Source: Marisa cornuarietis
Taxonomy: Eukaryota; Mollusca; Gastropoda; Architaenioglossa; Ampullariidae
Assembly (NCBI GenBank): GCA_004794655.1
Contig: SMMW01000475.1
Coordinates: 16,001-80,000 of the forward strand
Direction of reading: 5' to 3'
DNA length: 64,000 nt
Part shown: piece by piece, positions 32,201-39,674 of the stretch
Layout: each line of letters starts with the position of its first letter
Position numbering within the stretch: the first letter of the stretch is position 1
Notes under the pieces: generated by a model
Databases searched by the model: none
What the model saw: only the letters and a program-made list of their open reading frames with translations
Told to the model about the DNA's origin: nothing
Made by a program: the position numbers and the translations under genes

Positions 32201-34733
32201 ATCAGAGTGTCCCGTACACACTAGTCTGTGATCATCGTGGTGACTGCAAAGACGGGAGTGACGAGGACTTCTGCTACTTTCCACCCTGCGACTCTTTGTC
32301 TCCTTTTCGATGTGCAGGCAGGAGGGTTCGTTGCTTGTCTTTTGTCTTTTTAAATGTGTATTGTGTTGATCTCACGACACAAGGGTGACAACTGCCCGTT
32401 TTCAAACAACTCGCACATTTCAACAAATCTCGTTTGCTTATTTAGAAAAAAATTAAGAAAACTAAACTATGCAAGAACTGTAAATATAGATTAAATTCCA
32501 AGTGATATGCTGTTTTCCAGCATTGCTCCTATTGTAACAAAGATGCACAAGACTATTCTGTGTGCAGTGTATTGCACGACAGGAGCTCTGTAACGGACAA
32601 GTGGACTGTGATGATCACGCAGACGAAAACCGGTGTGAAGCAGCTGACAACATTCAGTACAACACCCTGGAGAAGGACCTTCCACTTCAAATTGATCTCG
32701 ATATACGAGGAAAGTTCATTTTTTCATCATACCACGAACAGCAATTTAATTTGTCACAATTTGTTTCCTGTCCTGATTCCCACTTCACGTGTGTCAGCCT
32801 TGAGCAGGTGTGTCTTCCTGTCTACCTCCGCTGTAACGGACTGTACGACTGTCCTGGTCACGAGGACGAGGCGGCATGTGACAGGTACACGTGTCCCGGC
32901 TTCTACCGCTGCCGCGGCTCTCAGGTGTGTGTTCACGAGAGTCACGTGTGTGACGGGATCTACCAGTGTCCTCAACATGATGATGAAATATTGTGTAATG
33001 AAACATGTCCAGACAACTGTGTCTGTCACGGCTGGGCTTACATTTGCTCTGGTATCTTCCATGCTACTAGCCATCCTCATCTACGATATGTTGATGCCAG
33101 TAACACATCGATGAACTTGATGGATTTTGAAAGTAATATTTACCTTGTTTTTTTGAATCTAATTCGGTGTAATATAACCAGGGTGCACGAAGTTTCATTG
33201 CCCAATCTTCGCACTCTGGACCTCAGCAATAATGGCTTAACCCACATTAGAACCAGTTTTTTTGCTGGTCTCAAGAATCTCGAGTTTCTCAAATTAAGTT
33301 TTAATCCATTAAATGATTTATTTTTGGTGGACGTGAGGCAAACATTGTCTCTTAAATTTCTCGACATGTCTGACACCTTACTTCCAAAAATAGACTTTTT
33401 CAACATCTCCTTCTTCTCCTCTCTAACAAAATTAAATCTGTCCGGCAGCCACTTAGATCACGTGACAGGACGGGGCTTTAGTGCAACGAACAGTTTGAGA
33501 ATATTAGACCTGAGACTTTGCCCTTTGACTGTGTTCCCTCGAGAAATATTTCAAACTCTAACGAAATTAGAAAGTATTTTTGCTGACAACTACAAGCTGT
33601 GTTGTCCGGCGATACTGCCCCCTGGGTTCAACGTGCTCAACTGTCTCGCTCCTTCCGATGAAGTTTCTTCCTGTGACGATCTGCTGCGATCCGGAGTCTA
33701 CCGAGCAGGAGTCGCCATCTTTGCCTCACTGGCGCTACTGGGAAACCTCAGCTCCTTGGTTTACCGTTTGATTTTCCACAAAACGTCAGGTAACGTCGGG
33801 TATGACGTCTTCGTCACCAACCTGTGTGTGGCGGACTTTCTGATGGGTTTGTACCTTTCAATCATCGGTATTTCCGACTTCCGGTACAGAGGATCGTATG
33901 TATGGGAGGATGTCGGCTGGAGAAACAGCAGTTTGTGTAAACTGGCAGGTTTCACCTCTTTACTGTCAGGTGAAGTTTCTGTTTTCATCATCTTTCTCAT
34001 CACATGTGACCGCTTCCTTGTTCTCCGCTTCCCTTTCAGCCAGGTGCACTTTGGGAAACGTACAGCGCAGTGCGCATGCGCAGTGTCGTGGCTCACAGGT
34101 GTGGCCTTGGCGGTTGTGCCTCTCCTGCCGATGACATCGCACTGGAAGTTTTACAGTCAGACAAGCATCTGTATTCCACTTCCTACCTCAAGGGTACAAT
34201 TTCCTGGTCGCCTTTACGTTATAGGAGTTATTATTATTTTAAATTTTAGTTTTTTTATTTTGATTCTTATTGGACAGGCTTTGATTTACTGGTCTATTCA
34301 CGCCAATTCTATGTCTGAACAAAACACATCGAAGTCTAGAAAAGAGGTTACTATTGCCAGACGGTTAATCACAGTAGTGATGTCAGATTTCTTGTGCTGG
34401 TTTCCTGTCGGCTTAACGGGAATCCTTGCGTCCAACGGTCTCCCTATTTCCAGTGAGGTCAATGTGGGGATCGCCATTTTCGTTCTTCCTGTTAACGCTG
34501 CGGTCAACCCCTTCCTGTACACCATCAACATCTACCTGGAACACAGAGGCCGAACAAGGGAGGAAGAAAGACGGAAGCGCGTCGTCGACCAACTAAAATT
34601 TGTTAATGGACTCGCTGGTAATACAAGGGTTACATTGACAAGTACTGAGGCTATTGAGCTCATTAAAACATTGCTTTCGGTAAATCATTTGTCGCAGAAG
34701 AAGCTGCAACAAATGTTTCAGGACAATAGGTAG
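23553..34733 (+). CDS. GRL101-like G-protein-coupled receptor: CUB-CUB-CTLD-LDLa-LRR-7TM
   Basis: Proposed coding exons are 23563-24313, 30307-31006, 31132-31399, 32047-32325 and 32568-34733, joined in phases 1, 2, 0, 0. The order of modules is signal peptide, two CUB-like segments, a C-type-lectin-like domain, four LDL-receptor class A modules, a Cys-rich cap, about five leucine-rich repeats and a class A seven-helix domain. This is the layout of Lymnaea GRL101 and of relaxin-receptor-like (type C) LGRs, with extra ectodomain modules. It should sit in the plasma membrane with a large extracellular ligand-binding region and signal through G proteins; the ligand is unknown. Intron 1 (24314-30306) is swollen by a LINE, a MITE and minisatellites. 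The 3' UTR is interrupted by an LTR retrotransposon 66 bp after the stop. A divergent partial paralogue lies at 10407-7556. Exon 3 may hide a 66-bp in-frame intron (31196-31260). Confidence 0.87.
24314..25194. other. Intron 1 of the receptor, 5' portion
   Basis: AT-rich intronic sequence with no recognised element before the LINE begins. Confidence 0.6.
25316..26090. mobile_element. Non-autonomous pogo/Tigger-type element (775 bp) with TA duplication
   Basis: The termini are CAGTCGGACTTCTCTAAGTC and, reversed, CAGTCGGACCTCGCTAAGTC, flanked by TA on both sides (25314-25315 and 26091-26092). Subterminal copies of CTAAGTCGAA and TAACTCGAA recur inside. Removing the element and one TA restores an open frame across the LINE, which confirms the insertion site. 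No transposase was recognised; a 94-codon minus-strand frame inside matches nothing I know. TIR sequence and TA target fit the Tc1-mariner superfamily, pogo/Tigger branch. Confidence 0.92.
26101..27581 (+). pseudogene. Rex1-like LINE reverse transcriptase, disrupted
   Basis: Two plus-strand frames (26101-26865 and 26901-27581) carry the fingers/palm and the palm/thumb parts of one reverse transcriptase. Between them the region around TGTACAGGTTCCCCTCAAGG should hold the conserved G-x-PQG motif, but there the frame is broken by a stop and a deletion. The enzyme is therefore inactive. Confidence 0.85.
27501..28200. repeat. 50-bp minisatellite inside the LINE coding region (14 copies)
   Basis: The unit TCATCCTCTCTATTTCTGA plus TCATGTGTTGACATGTGAGT plus a variable TTTCACTCTTG, period 50 bp. 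Its first copy is LINE coding sequence (SISDHVLTCEFSLL). After the last copy, the LINE frame resumes (RSGCRYSMPVCKTNRHRNSF). The array therefore arose by tandem amplification of an internal piece of the LINE. Confidence 0.95.
28609..29366. other. Intron 1 between the LINE and the 24-bp minisatellite
   Basis: AT-rich intronic sequence. A (CA)n microsatellite of about 28 repeats lies at 29181-29235. Nothing else recognised. Confidence 0.6.
29367..29764. repeat. 24-bp minisatellite (about 16.6 copies)
   Basis: The unit is GTCTGGTCAAGACTTGTACT plus CAAA, period 24 bp, with A/G and C/G variants. Because 24 is a multiple of three, both strands show long repetitive frames (VWSRLVLK and DQTLSTSP units). 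These lie in the intron of the receptor and are not supported as protein. Confidence 0.96.
29765..30306. other. Intron 1 of the receptor, 3' end
   Basis: Intronic sequence with no recognised element. It ends at the exon 2 acceptor. Confidence 0.6.
30307..31006 (+). CDS. Receptor coding exon 2 (second CUB and start of lectin domain)
   Basis: The acceptor is TTTTTAACAG (30305-30306) and the donor is CGCGAT/GTAAGT (31007). It encodes the second CUB, ending in VSEDRWNCSAVRYEDM, a short Cys/Asp-rich FVSNCVGGEDEAGC segment, and the first part of the lectin fold with CQQLGGQLPSLS. Confidence 0.88.
31132..31399 (+). CDS. Receptor coding exon 3 (end of lectin domain)
   Basis: The acceptor is TATTTTACAG (31130-31131). 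NSWMWSDGTI is the W-x-W-x-DG core of a C-type lectin and CQNTFFISCLLCE its C-terminal Cys cluster. Between them is an in-frame insert, 31196-31260, with GT and AG ends, so this may be two exons with a 66-bp intron. The exon ends in phase 0 at either 31393 (CCT/GTAAAG) or 31399 (AAG/GTCACG). Confidence 0.65.
31400..32046. other. Intron 3 of the receptor
   Basis: Contains a (GTT)n run at about 31424-31447 and the short LINE relic at 31560-31650. Confidence 0.6.
31560..31650 (+). pseudogene. Short LINE reverse transcriptase relic in intron 3
   Basis: A plus-strand frame reads TAALDTIDHLLLLYRLRSL and then YGIS, the catalytic-Asp motif region of CR1/L2-type reverse transcriptases (x-FDTIDHxxLLxRL). 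Only about 30 residues remain. Confidence 0.55.
32047..32325 (+). CDS. Receptor coding exon 4 (Cys-rich linker, LDLa 1 and start of LDLa 2)
   Basis: The acceptor is GTTTAACAG (32046) and the donor is AGG/GTTCGT (32326). It encodes a linker with VFLACDEASSCW and LDLa 1 ending CDHRGDCKDGSDEDFC, with the Asp/Glu calcium cage complete. It then begins LDLa 2 (PFRC), completed by exon 5. Confidence 0.8.
32568..34733 (+). CDS. Receptor coding exon 5 (LDLa 2-4, LRRs, seven-helix domain)
   Basis: The acceptor is CTGTGTGCAG (32566-32567), phase 0; the stop TAG is at 34731-34733. LDLa modules end in CDDHADENRC, CPGHEDEAAC and CPQHDDEILC. A Cys cap (CPDNCVCHGW) precedes leucine-rich repeats such as LRTLDLSNNGL, LEFLKLSFNPL, LTKLNLSGSHL and LRILDLRLCPL, and a C-terminal CC-x-C cap. 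Seven hydrophobic helices follow. Class A marks are NLCVADFLMG (helix 2), CDRFLVLRFPF as the DRY-region variant, FLCWFPVG (helix 6) and NPFLYT (NPxxY variant, helix 7). The basic tail REEERRKR starts the cytoplasmic C-terminus. A single long exon for the helix domain is common in this family. Confidence 0.93.
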   Translation, partial: CIARQELCNGQVDCDDHADENRCEAADNIQYNTLEKDLPLQIDLDIRGKFIFSSYHEQQFNLSQFVSCPDSHFTCVSLEQVCLPVYLRCNGLYDCPGHEDEAACDRYTCPGFYRCRGSQVCVHESHVCDGIYQCPQHDDEILCNETCPDNCVCHGWAYICSGIFHATSHPHLRYVDASNTSMNLMDFESNIYLVFLNLIRCNITRVHEVSLPNLRTLDLSNNGLTHIRTSFFAGLKNLEFLKLSFNPLNDLFLVDVRQTLSLKFLDMSDTLLPKIDFFNISFFSSLTKLNLSGSHLDHVTGRGFSATNSLRILDLRLCPLTVFPREIFQTLTKLESIFADNYKLCCPAILPPGFNVLNCLAPSDEVSSCDDLLRSGVYRAGVAIFASLALLGNLSSLVYRLIFHKTSGNVGYDVFVTNLCVADFLMGLYLSIIGISDFRYRGSYVWEDVGWRNSSLCKLAGFTSLLSGEVSVFIIFLITCDRFLVLRFPFSQVHFGKRTAQCACAVSWLTGVALAVVPLLPMTSHWKFYSQTSICIPLPTSRVQFPGRLYVIGVIIILNFSFFILILIGQALIYWSIHANSMSEQNTSKSRKEVTIARRLITVVMSDFLCWFPVGLTGILASNGLPISSEVNVGIAIFVLPVNAAVNPFLYTINIYLEHRGRTREEERRKRVVDQLKFVNGLAGNTRVTLTSTEAIELIKTLLSVNHLSQKKLQQMFQDNR

Positions 34734-34803
34734 AGAAGAATACGAAAATACCTCAGGCCTACTGTCTCGTGACTGTCACTCTAAGAAAAACGACATAAAA
34801 TTC

Positions 34804-34986
34804 TGTTGTGTTATTGGTTTGTGGGTATTATGAGTGGTGGCATCCAATAAACTCTCCAGTTAGAACACGTAGCAGAGACATCATTATGTCGGCCTTCGCG
34901 CCATCTTTTATTATCCCAAGTCCGCATTAAACCTTTTACGGATTTCTACATTTTCAGAATAAGGCCAACACTTGCCTTATGTCACA
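34804..34986 (-). repeat. 3' LTR of the Mag-like element
   Basis: 183 bp, read on the minus strand from TGTGACATAAGG to AACACAACA. On the plus strand it contains AATAAA at 34846-34851, about 113 nt after the receptor stop codon. Confidence 0.96.
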
Positions 34987-34999
34987 TCTCCCTTTCTTT
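34987..34999 (-). promoter_or_regulatory. Polypurine tract of the Mag-like element
   Basis: On the minus strand AAAGAAAGGGAGA directly precedes the 3' LTR. It is the expected primer for second-strand synthesis. Confidence 0.85.
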
Positions 35000-35185
35000 A
35001 GTTAATGGACATTAATGTTTCAACCTAACTTAATTAACATTAATTTTTGCCTGAATCCTTCACACCTAACTTTCCTAGTTAGAGCATTTATTATTACTTT
35101 TGCAATTTTCTTACACTATAACACAACTTTTAATATTCTTGAATTTCCTATTCAAGTCTATGTGCGTTTGATTCGAGTCAATCAT

Positions 35186-35520
35186 TTACAAGTCAAGTTT
35201 CTGTGGGATATTGATGGTGCGACCACTCTTGGTCGTCTTGACAGTCTGATCTGGAGGAGCGATGACTTTGGACGCTGGCACCTTCCCGGCTGCGGCTCCT
35301 AGACATGGCTCTGTATTGGCAACAGGAACGTCTGGATCGTCTGAGTGTATACCAGACCAGGGGTCGGGATCCTCTTCGGACTTTGGGTTTGTTGGAATAG
35401 GGGATGACAGATTCTTTGGAATAGGTCTGGGATTCTCGGGATTGGGATCTCTGGGAATCAAGAGGCGGCGGTTGCGTCTTTATCGACCGTAGGGAGTCTC
35501 TACCTCATATGACCTGTTTG
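35186..35520 (-). pseudogene. C-terminal tail of the Mag-like polyprotein, out of frame
   Basis: A Pro/Asp-rich tail ending SGRTINIPQKLDL follows the integrase but lies in another frame and after an in-frame TAA near 35483. This basic, proline-rich end is usual for this lineage. A frameshift near 35520 separates it from the integrase frame. Confidence 0.75.
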
Positions 35521-36014
35521 GGCAGAGACGTGATGATTGTCCCTGGTGTCTGGGTTGGCTTCACCCAAACTGGCTGACCTGGTTCCAACTCAGCGGCACG
35601 GTGTGCTCTGTCGAAGTTCTGTTTATGTTTCAACTTCTGCATCTCGTTTTTCTTATGAAAGTCCTTCCTTTCTTTTTCCTTTTTCTCGGAAAATTGAGAT
35701 GGTATGGTGGGGACCATGGTGCGTAGTCTTCTCCCGAACAACAGTTCTGCTGGACTGAGACCTTGCTGAAGTGGCGTAGCGCGATATGTGAGAATCGCTA
35801 AATAAGGATCATCTGCCTTCTTCAGGATTGATTTCACGGTTTGAACGGCGCGTTCAGCTTCGCCATTCGCTTGTGGGTAGTACGGGCTGCTTGTTGTGTG
35901 AGTGAACTCGTACTGTTGAGCGAACGTTTGGAATTGCTTGCTGAAGAACTGCGGGCCGTTGTCTGAGATGACAATTTGTGGAATTCCATGGCGGGAAAAA
36001 AATGCTCTTAACAT
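35505..36014 (-). pseudogene. Mag-like integrase, C-terminal part (frame-shifted)
   Basis: Carries the second Asp (VISDNGPQFF) and the Glu (QANGEAERAVQ) of the DDE catalytic core. It is displaced by one base from the frame with the first Asp. The shift falls at a run of seven T (minus strand) near 35996-36002, a place where a real indel or a homopolymer sequencing error are both likely. Confidence 0.9.
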
Positions 36015-38541
36015 GGTTGATGACTGTTTCTGCCGAAGTATTCTTCAGGTGTGCCAACTCAATATAATGTGAATAATAGTCCACCACTAGTAAGTACTGC
36101 TCTTTTTTCAGTTCAAAGATGTCCATTCCAACTTTCTGCCAAGGGAATGCTGGTGTGACAGAGGGAATAAGGGGCTCAGGAGGAATTGGCCTCTCCTTGA
36201 TGCAAATTGTGCACCTCTGTACCATGGACTCTATCTGCTGAGAAAGCTTTGGCCACCAAACACTCTCTCTGGCCAAGGCACGACATTTTACAATGCCTTG
36301 GTGTCCAATATGAAGTCTGTGAAGAATGTCTGTTCTCAGTACTTCAGGGATGATCAGTCTTGATCTGTAGAGAAAAAGTCCATCATGTTCTGTCACTTCT
36401 GATCGTACTGTCCAAAACGCTTTCAGTTCTTCGTGCTCTGGACTAGAACGTGGCCATCCATTGTGAAGATAATACAGTACTGTCTTACAAACAGTATCTC
36501 TTGCAGTCTCGTTCTTGATTTCTTCGATGCGTTTTTCACTGGCTGGGAAGCTCTGAATCACTTGCTTGATGAAGATCTCTTCTTCTTCACTTCTCTCATC
36601 TTTCGGAGTGTTTCTTGCTGGGGCTCGTGAGAGTGTGTCAGCAGTCACGAGATTCTTGCCTTTGGTGTAGACAATGTTGTACTTGAACCTCATCAGGCGC
36701 ATCCGGAATCTCTGAATTCTCGGAGGTAGATCTTCAAGGTTCTTTGTTTTCGGTAGAGACAATAATGGCTTGTGATCAGTTTCGATTGTGAGATCACGAA
36801 GTCCTGTGATATAGTCACAGAACTTTTCACACGCCCAAGTCACTGCGAGTGCTTCACGCTCAACTTGCGCGTACCTGCGCTCAGTTTCCGTCGTACTTCT
36901 TGATGCGTAGAAAATTGGCTTAAGGTGACCATCTGACTGTTTCTGAAGTAATACTGCACCGAGACCGAAAGATGAAGCATCTGTTGAGACGACGGTTGTT
37001 TTGTCAGTACCATAGTGTGCTAACACTGGAGCTTCAGTCAGCTGTTTCTTAATTCTCTCAAACGAGGTTTCTTGAGCAGTGTCCCAACACCACTCATTGT
37101 TTTTCTTGATCAGGTCACGTAGCGGTTTGCTGTCGTTTGCGAGGTTAGGGCCGTCAAACTTCCCAACGTGGTTAATCATTCCTAACAATCTTCTGAGATC
37201 AGAAATATTCTCTGGCTTGGGAAAATTCTTCACAGCAGACAGTTTCTCTGGGTCTATGGCGATCCCATCTTTCGAGATGATGTGCCCGAGAAAGGATATC
37301 TTCTCTTTGGCAAACTGGCACTTCTCATCGTTCAGGGTAATGCCCGCTTCTTGAAGCGTCGACATCACTTTCTTCAAGTGACGATCATGCTCTTGCTTGT
37401 TCTTACCGAAAATGAGCAGGTCGTCAATGTCACAAATGACATTTTCATTGTTCGCAAGAAGTTGAGACATTCGTCGTTGAAATACTTCTGGCCCTGAACT
37501 TATCCCGAAGGGTAAACGTGTATAACAGTACCTTCCAAAAGGTGTAATGAAGGTTGTTAACTCCTGACTTCCTTCATCCAGTGGAATTTGATGGAAGCCC
37601 TTTTTGCAATCAAGCTTTGTAAACATTTTTGCTCCTGACAGCTGGGCTAACAGTTCATCTGTTGACGGCAACGGGTAGTTCTCTTTGCGAACTGCTTCGT
37701 TTAGTTTGCTCAGATCGACGCAGATTCTTACTTCCTCGTCACTCTTGGGCACCACTACTATTGGGGCGCACCAATCACTGGGCTTAGTGACTGTGCGAAT
37801 CACTCCCTGTTTTTCAAGTTGATCCAATTCTGTCTTAACTTTCTGTTTCAAGGGTAAAGGTAAACGCCTTGGAGCTGCTACTGCATATGGAACAGCTTTT
37901 TCTGTCAGACGAATCTTGTAAGGATCTTGTAGACTTCCTAGTCCTCTGAAAAGTTTTGGAAATTCTTCCCTGTACTGCTTTTCCTGATCCTCTATAACTG
38001 TGTTGATTCTCTCAATCAACTTCAACGCTGTAATGGCTGGTCGACCTAGCAATGGTTCTTCGAGTGTTTTTACGACATACACTTCTTGCACTGTAGAGAT
38101 ATTCTTGTATGTCAGTTTTGCCTTGAACATGCCTTCCACAGCTATCTCAACATGACCTGGACCATACAGTTTCTTGCGCACTTTCTGCAGTGGTCGTTTG
38201 GCTGCTGGAACTGCGGTCTGAGGTACAACAGTAACATCAGCTCCGGTGTCAAGCTTAAACACATTCTCTGTGTCTTCCATCAGGAGACTGACTTTCCAAG
38301 GATCTGTTATCACACTGCCCACAATCATACCCATGTAAACTTCTTCGTCTTCTTCTTCTTCTTCTTCTTCTTCTTCTTCTTCTTCTTCTTCTTCTTCTTC
38401 TTCTTCCACTGCGTGAATCTTAGAAGAACCTGAAGAGCGACAGACTGCAGCGTAGTGACCAATCTTGGAACATTTTCTGCATTTAGCGTTCTTTGCAGGA
38501 CAACCATCTCTGTTGTGGGAACCTTTCCACATCGAGAGCAT
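35854..38541 (-). CDS. Mag-like pol: protease, reverse transcriptase, RNase H, integrase N-terminus
   Basis: An 895-codon frame. In order: the second CCHC knuckle (CRKCSKIGHYAAVC, about residues 21-34), a glutamate run of about 20 residues, protease KLDTGADVTVVP (about 97-108), and reverse transcriptase with FTKLDCKKGFHQIPL. The RT active site reads CDIDDLLIF at about 370, where Ile replaces the usual Tyr-Val of YVDD. RNase H follows (VSTDASSFGLGAVLL; TIETDHKPLL), then the integrase zinc finger (HIGHQG with CTIC) and the first catalytic Asp (VGMDIF). The frame then enters nonsense after the T-run at about 36000. The first Met of the frame is not the native start: translation should come from gag through a frameshift. 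Confidence 0.93.
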   Translation of the reverse strand: MLSMWKGSHNRDGCPAKNAKCRKCSKIGHYAAVCRSSGSSKIHAVEEEEEEEEEEEEEEEEEEEDEEVYMGMIVGSVITDPWKVSLLMEDTENVFKLDTGADVTVVPQTAVPAAKRPLQKVRKKLYGPGHVEIAVEGMFKAKLTYKNISTVQEVYVVKTLEEPLLGRPAITALKLIERINTVIEDQEKQYREEFPKLFRGLGSLQDPYKIRLTEKAVPYAVAAPRRLPLPLKQKVKTELDQLEKQGVIRTVTKPSDWCAPIVVVPKSDEEVRICVDLSKLNEAVRKENYPLPSTDELLAQLSGAKMFTKLDCKKGFHQIPLDEGSQELTTFITPFGRYCYTRLPFGISSGPEVFQRRMSQLLANNENVICDIDDLLIFGKNKQEHDRHLKKVMSTLQEAGITLNDEKCQFAKEKISFLGHIISKDGIAIDPEKLSAVKNFPKPENISDLRRLLGMINHVGKFDGPNLANDSKPLRDLIKKNNEWCWDTAQETSFERIKKQLTEAPVLAHYGTDKTTVVSTDASSFGLGAVLLQKQSDGHLKPIFYASRSTTETERRYAQVEREALAVTWACEKFCDYITGLRDLTIETDHKPLLSLPKTKNLEDLPPRIQRFRMRLMRFKYNIVYTKGKNLVTADTLSRAPARNTPKDERSEEEEIFIKQVIQSFPASEKRIEEIKNETARDTVCKTVLYYLHNGWPRSSPEHEELKAFWTVRSEVTEHDGLFLYRSRLIIPEVLRTDILHRLHIGHQGIVKCRALARESVWWPKLSQQIESMVQRCTICIKERPIPPEPLIPSVTPAFPWQKVGMDIFELKKEQYLLVVDYYSHYIELAHLKNTSAETVINHVKSIFFPPWNSTNCHLRQRPAVLQQAIPNVRSTVRVHSHNKQPVLPTSEWRS

Positions 38542-39236
38542 GGCTTAGTCTCTGGTTTTCCCCGAAGGCCTGACTTCATACCGCAACGGACTTTTCGCTG
38601 GCCTTTCTGAATCTTGTTGATGGTTTTCTCCATTGTACTCCCGCTGTTGCTAACCACCATCGAGTGTGCTTGAGTCTTGGAAGTCTCATGAGCTCTGCAA
38701 ATTTCTATTGCCTCTGGAAGCTTGAGTGTTTTCTTCTGCAACAATTTTTCACGCATAGTGTCATCTTGAACACCGATCACAAGTCTGTCACGAATCATGC
38801 GGTCAACATCTTTGAAATCACATGATTTTGCTAACTTGCGTAAAGCTGTGACGTAAGTATCAACTGACTCATCCTTGTTTTGGTATCGGCTATGAAACTT
38901 GTAGCTCTCATACACCTCATGTGTGCTACCTAAACAGAAGTCGTTGAACTTGTCGATGACAGTCTGGATATCTTTGTTGTTCTCCCCTTCTTCAAAGGAT
39001 AATCCTTCGTAGATTTCTTGTGCGTCCTCGCCAATGCAAGCTAATAGAACTGCACTACGATAAGCTGAATCTTCTTTGTCAAGGCGCATTGCTACCTCAT
39101 AGTTCTGCCACTGACGAAGAAATTTTTTCCAATTTACTTCAATGTTAGAAGACAAATCCAGCTTTGAGGGAACCGGAACGTTTGCAGTGAAATGTTTTCT
39201 CTGGTGTGTCTCTGCCATGTTGCTGGTGTCCACCAA
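38325..39236 (-). CDS. Mag-like gag (capsid and nucleocapsid)
   Basis: A 303-codon frame beginning MVDTSNMAETHQRKHF. The capsid-like region contains KFLRQWQNYEVAMRL and YKFHSRYQNKDESVDTYV, as in K02A2.6-like gag proteins. The C-terminus reaches the first zinc knuckle (CSRCGK) and leaves frame inside it. The rest of the knuckle (SHNRDGC) lies in the pol frame, one base back. Beyond this the gag frame reads an unrelated tail with a Lys run from the GAA/AAG repeat. The capsid would package element RNA. Confidence 0.9.
   Translation of the reverse strand: MVDTSNMAETHQRKHFTANVPVPSKLDLSSNIEVNWKKFLRQWQNYEVAMRLDKEDSAYRSAVLLACIGEDAQEIYEGLSFEEGENNKDIQTVIDKFNDFCLGSTHEVYESYKFHSRYQNKDESVDTYVTALRKLAKSCDFKDVDRMIRDRLVIGVQDDTMREKLLQKKTLKLPEAIEICRAHETSKTQAHSMVVSNSGSTMEKTINKIQKGQRKVRCGMKSGLRGKPETKPCSRCGKVPTTEMVVLQRTLNAENVPRLVTTLQSVALQVLLRFTQWKKKKKKKKKKKKKKKKKKKTKKFTWV
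38341..38406 (-). repeat. (GAA)n microsatellite encoding poly-Glu in pol
   Basis: A plus-strand TTC run of about 22 units. On the minus strand it encodes a Glu tract between the second zinc knuckle and the protease. Confidence 0.95.
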
Positions 39237-39470
39237 AAAACGAAGAAACCAACTTTCTTGAAGTGGGGTACACGAATGTTTGTACTAAGCACCGCAAGTC
39301 AGAACTTATGTAGAGTACACAAAACTTTGAATCATCCAACCACACTCTATAAAGACATGCTGCGAGAAATGTCACATTGCGAACTGGAACGTACTGCGCA
39401 ATATTTCGAAATGGGAAAAACTTGCCCACCTGAAAGTTCCTGGAGAAATCACATAGCTAGCACTTTGCTG

Positions 39471-39486
39471 CTCACTTCTGACACCA
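39471..39486 (-). promoter_or_regulatory. Primer-binding site, tRNA-Leu type
   Basis: Directly after the 5' LTR the minus strand reads TGGTGTCAGAAGTGAG, close to the complement of a tRNA-Leu 3' end (TGGTGTCAGAAGTGGG). Confidence 0.75.
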
Positions 39487-39669
39487 TGTGGTGTTATTGG
39501 TTTGTGGGTATTATGAGTGGTGGCATCCAATAAACTCTCCAGTTAGAACACGTAGCAGAGACATCATTATGTCGGCCTTCGCGCCATCTTTTATTATCCC
39601 AAGTCCGCATTAAACCTTTTACGGATTTCTACATTTTCAGAATAAGGCCAACACTTGCCTTATGTCACA
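39487..39669 (-). repeat. 5' LTR of the Mag-like element
   Basis: 183 bp, near identical to 34804-34986. Begins TGTGACATAAGG and ends ACACCACA on the minus strand. Confidence 0.96.
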
Positions 39670-39674
39670 AATTC

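Larger units (their letters stand above)
34804..39669 (-). mobile_element. Full-length Ty3/Gypsy LTR retrotransposon (Mag-like), very young
   Basis: The 183-bp LTRs at 34804-34986 and 39487-39669 differ at one position by eye (34807 T, 39490 G). The 4866-bp element is flanked by the 5-bp duplication AATTC (34799-34803 and 39670-39674). On the minus strand the order is LTR, tRNA-Leu-type primer site, gag, protease, reverse transcriptase, RNase H, integrase, polypurine tract, LTR. Two CCHC knuckles, short LTRs and the primer site fit the Mag lineage. The element sits in the 3' UTR of the receptor in antisense. Coding breaks occur in the first knuckle, in the integrase and near the C-terminus. 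Confidence 0.96.
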
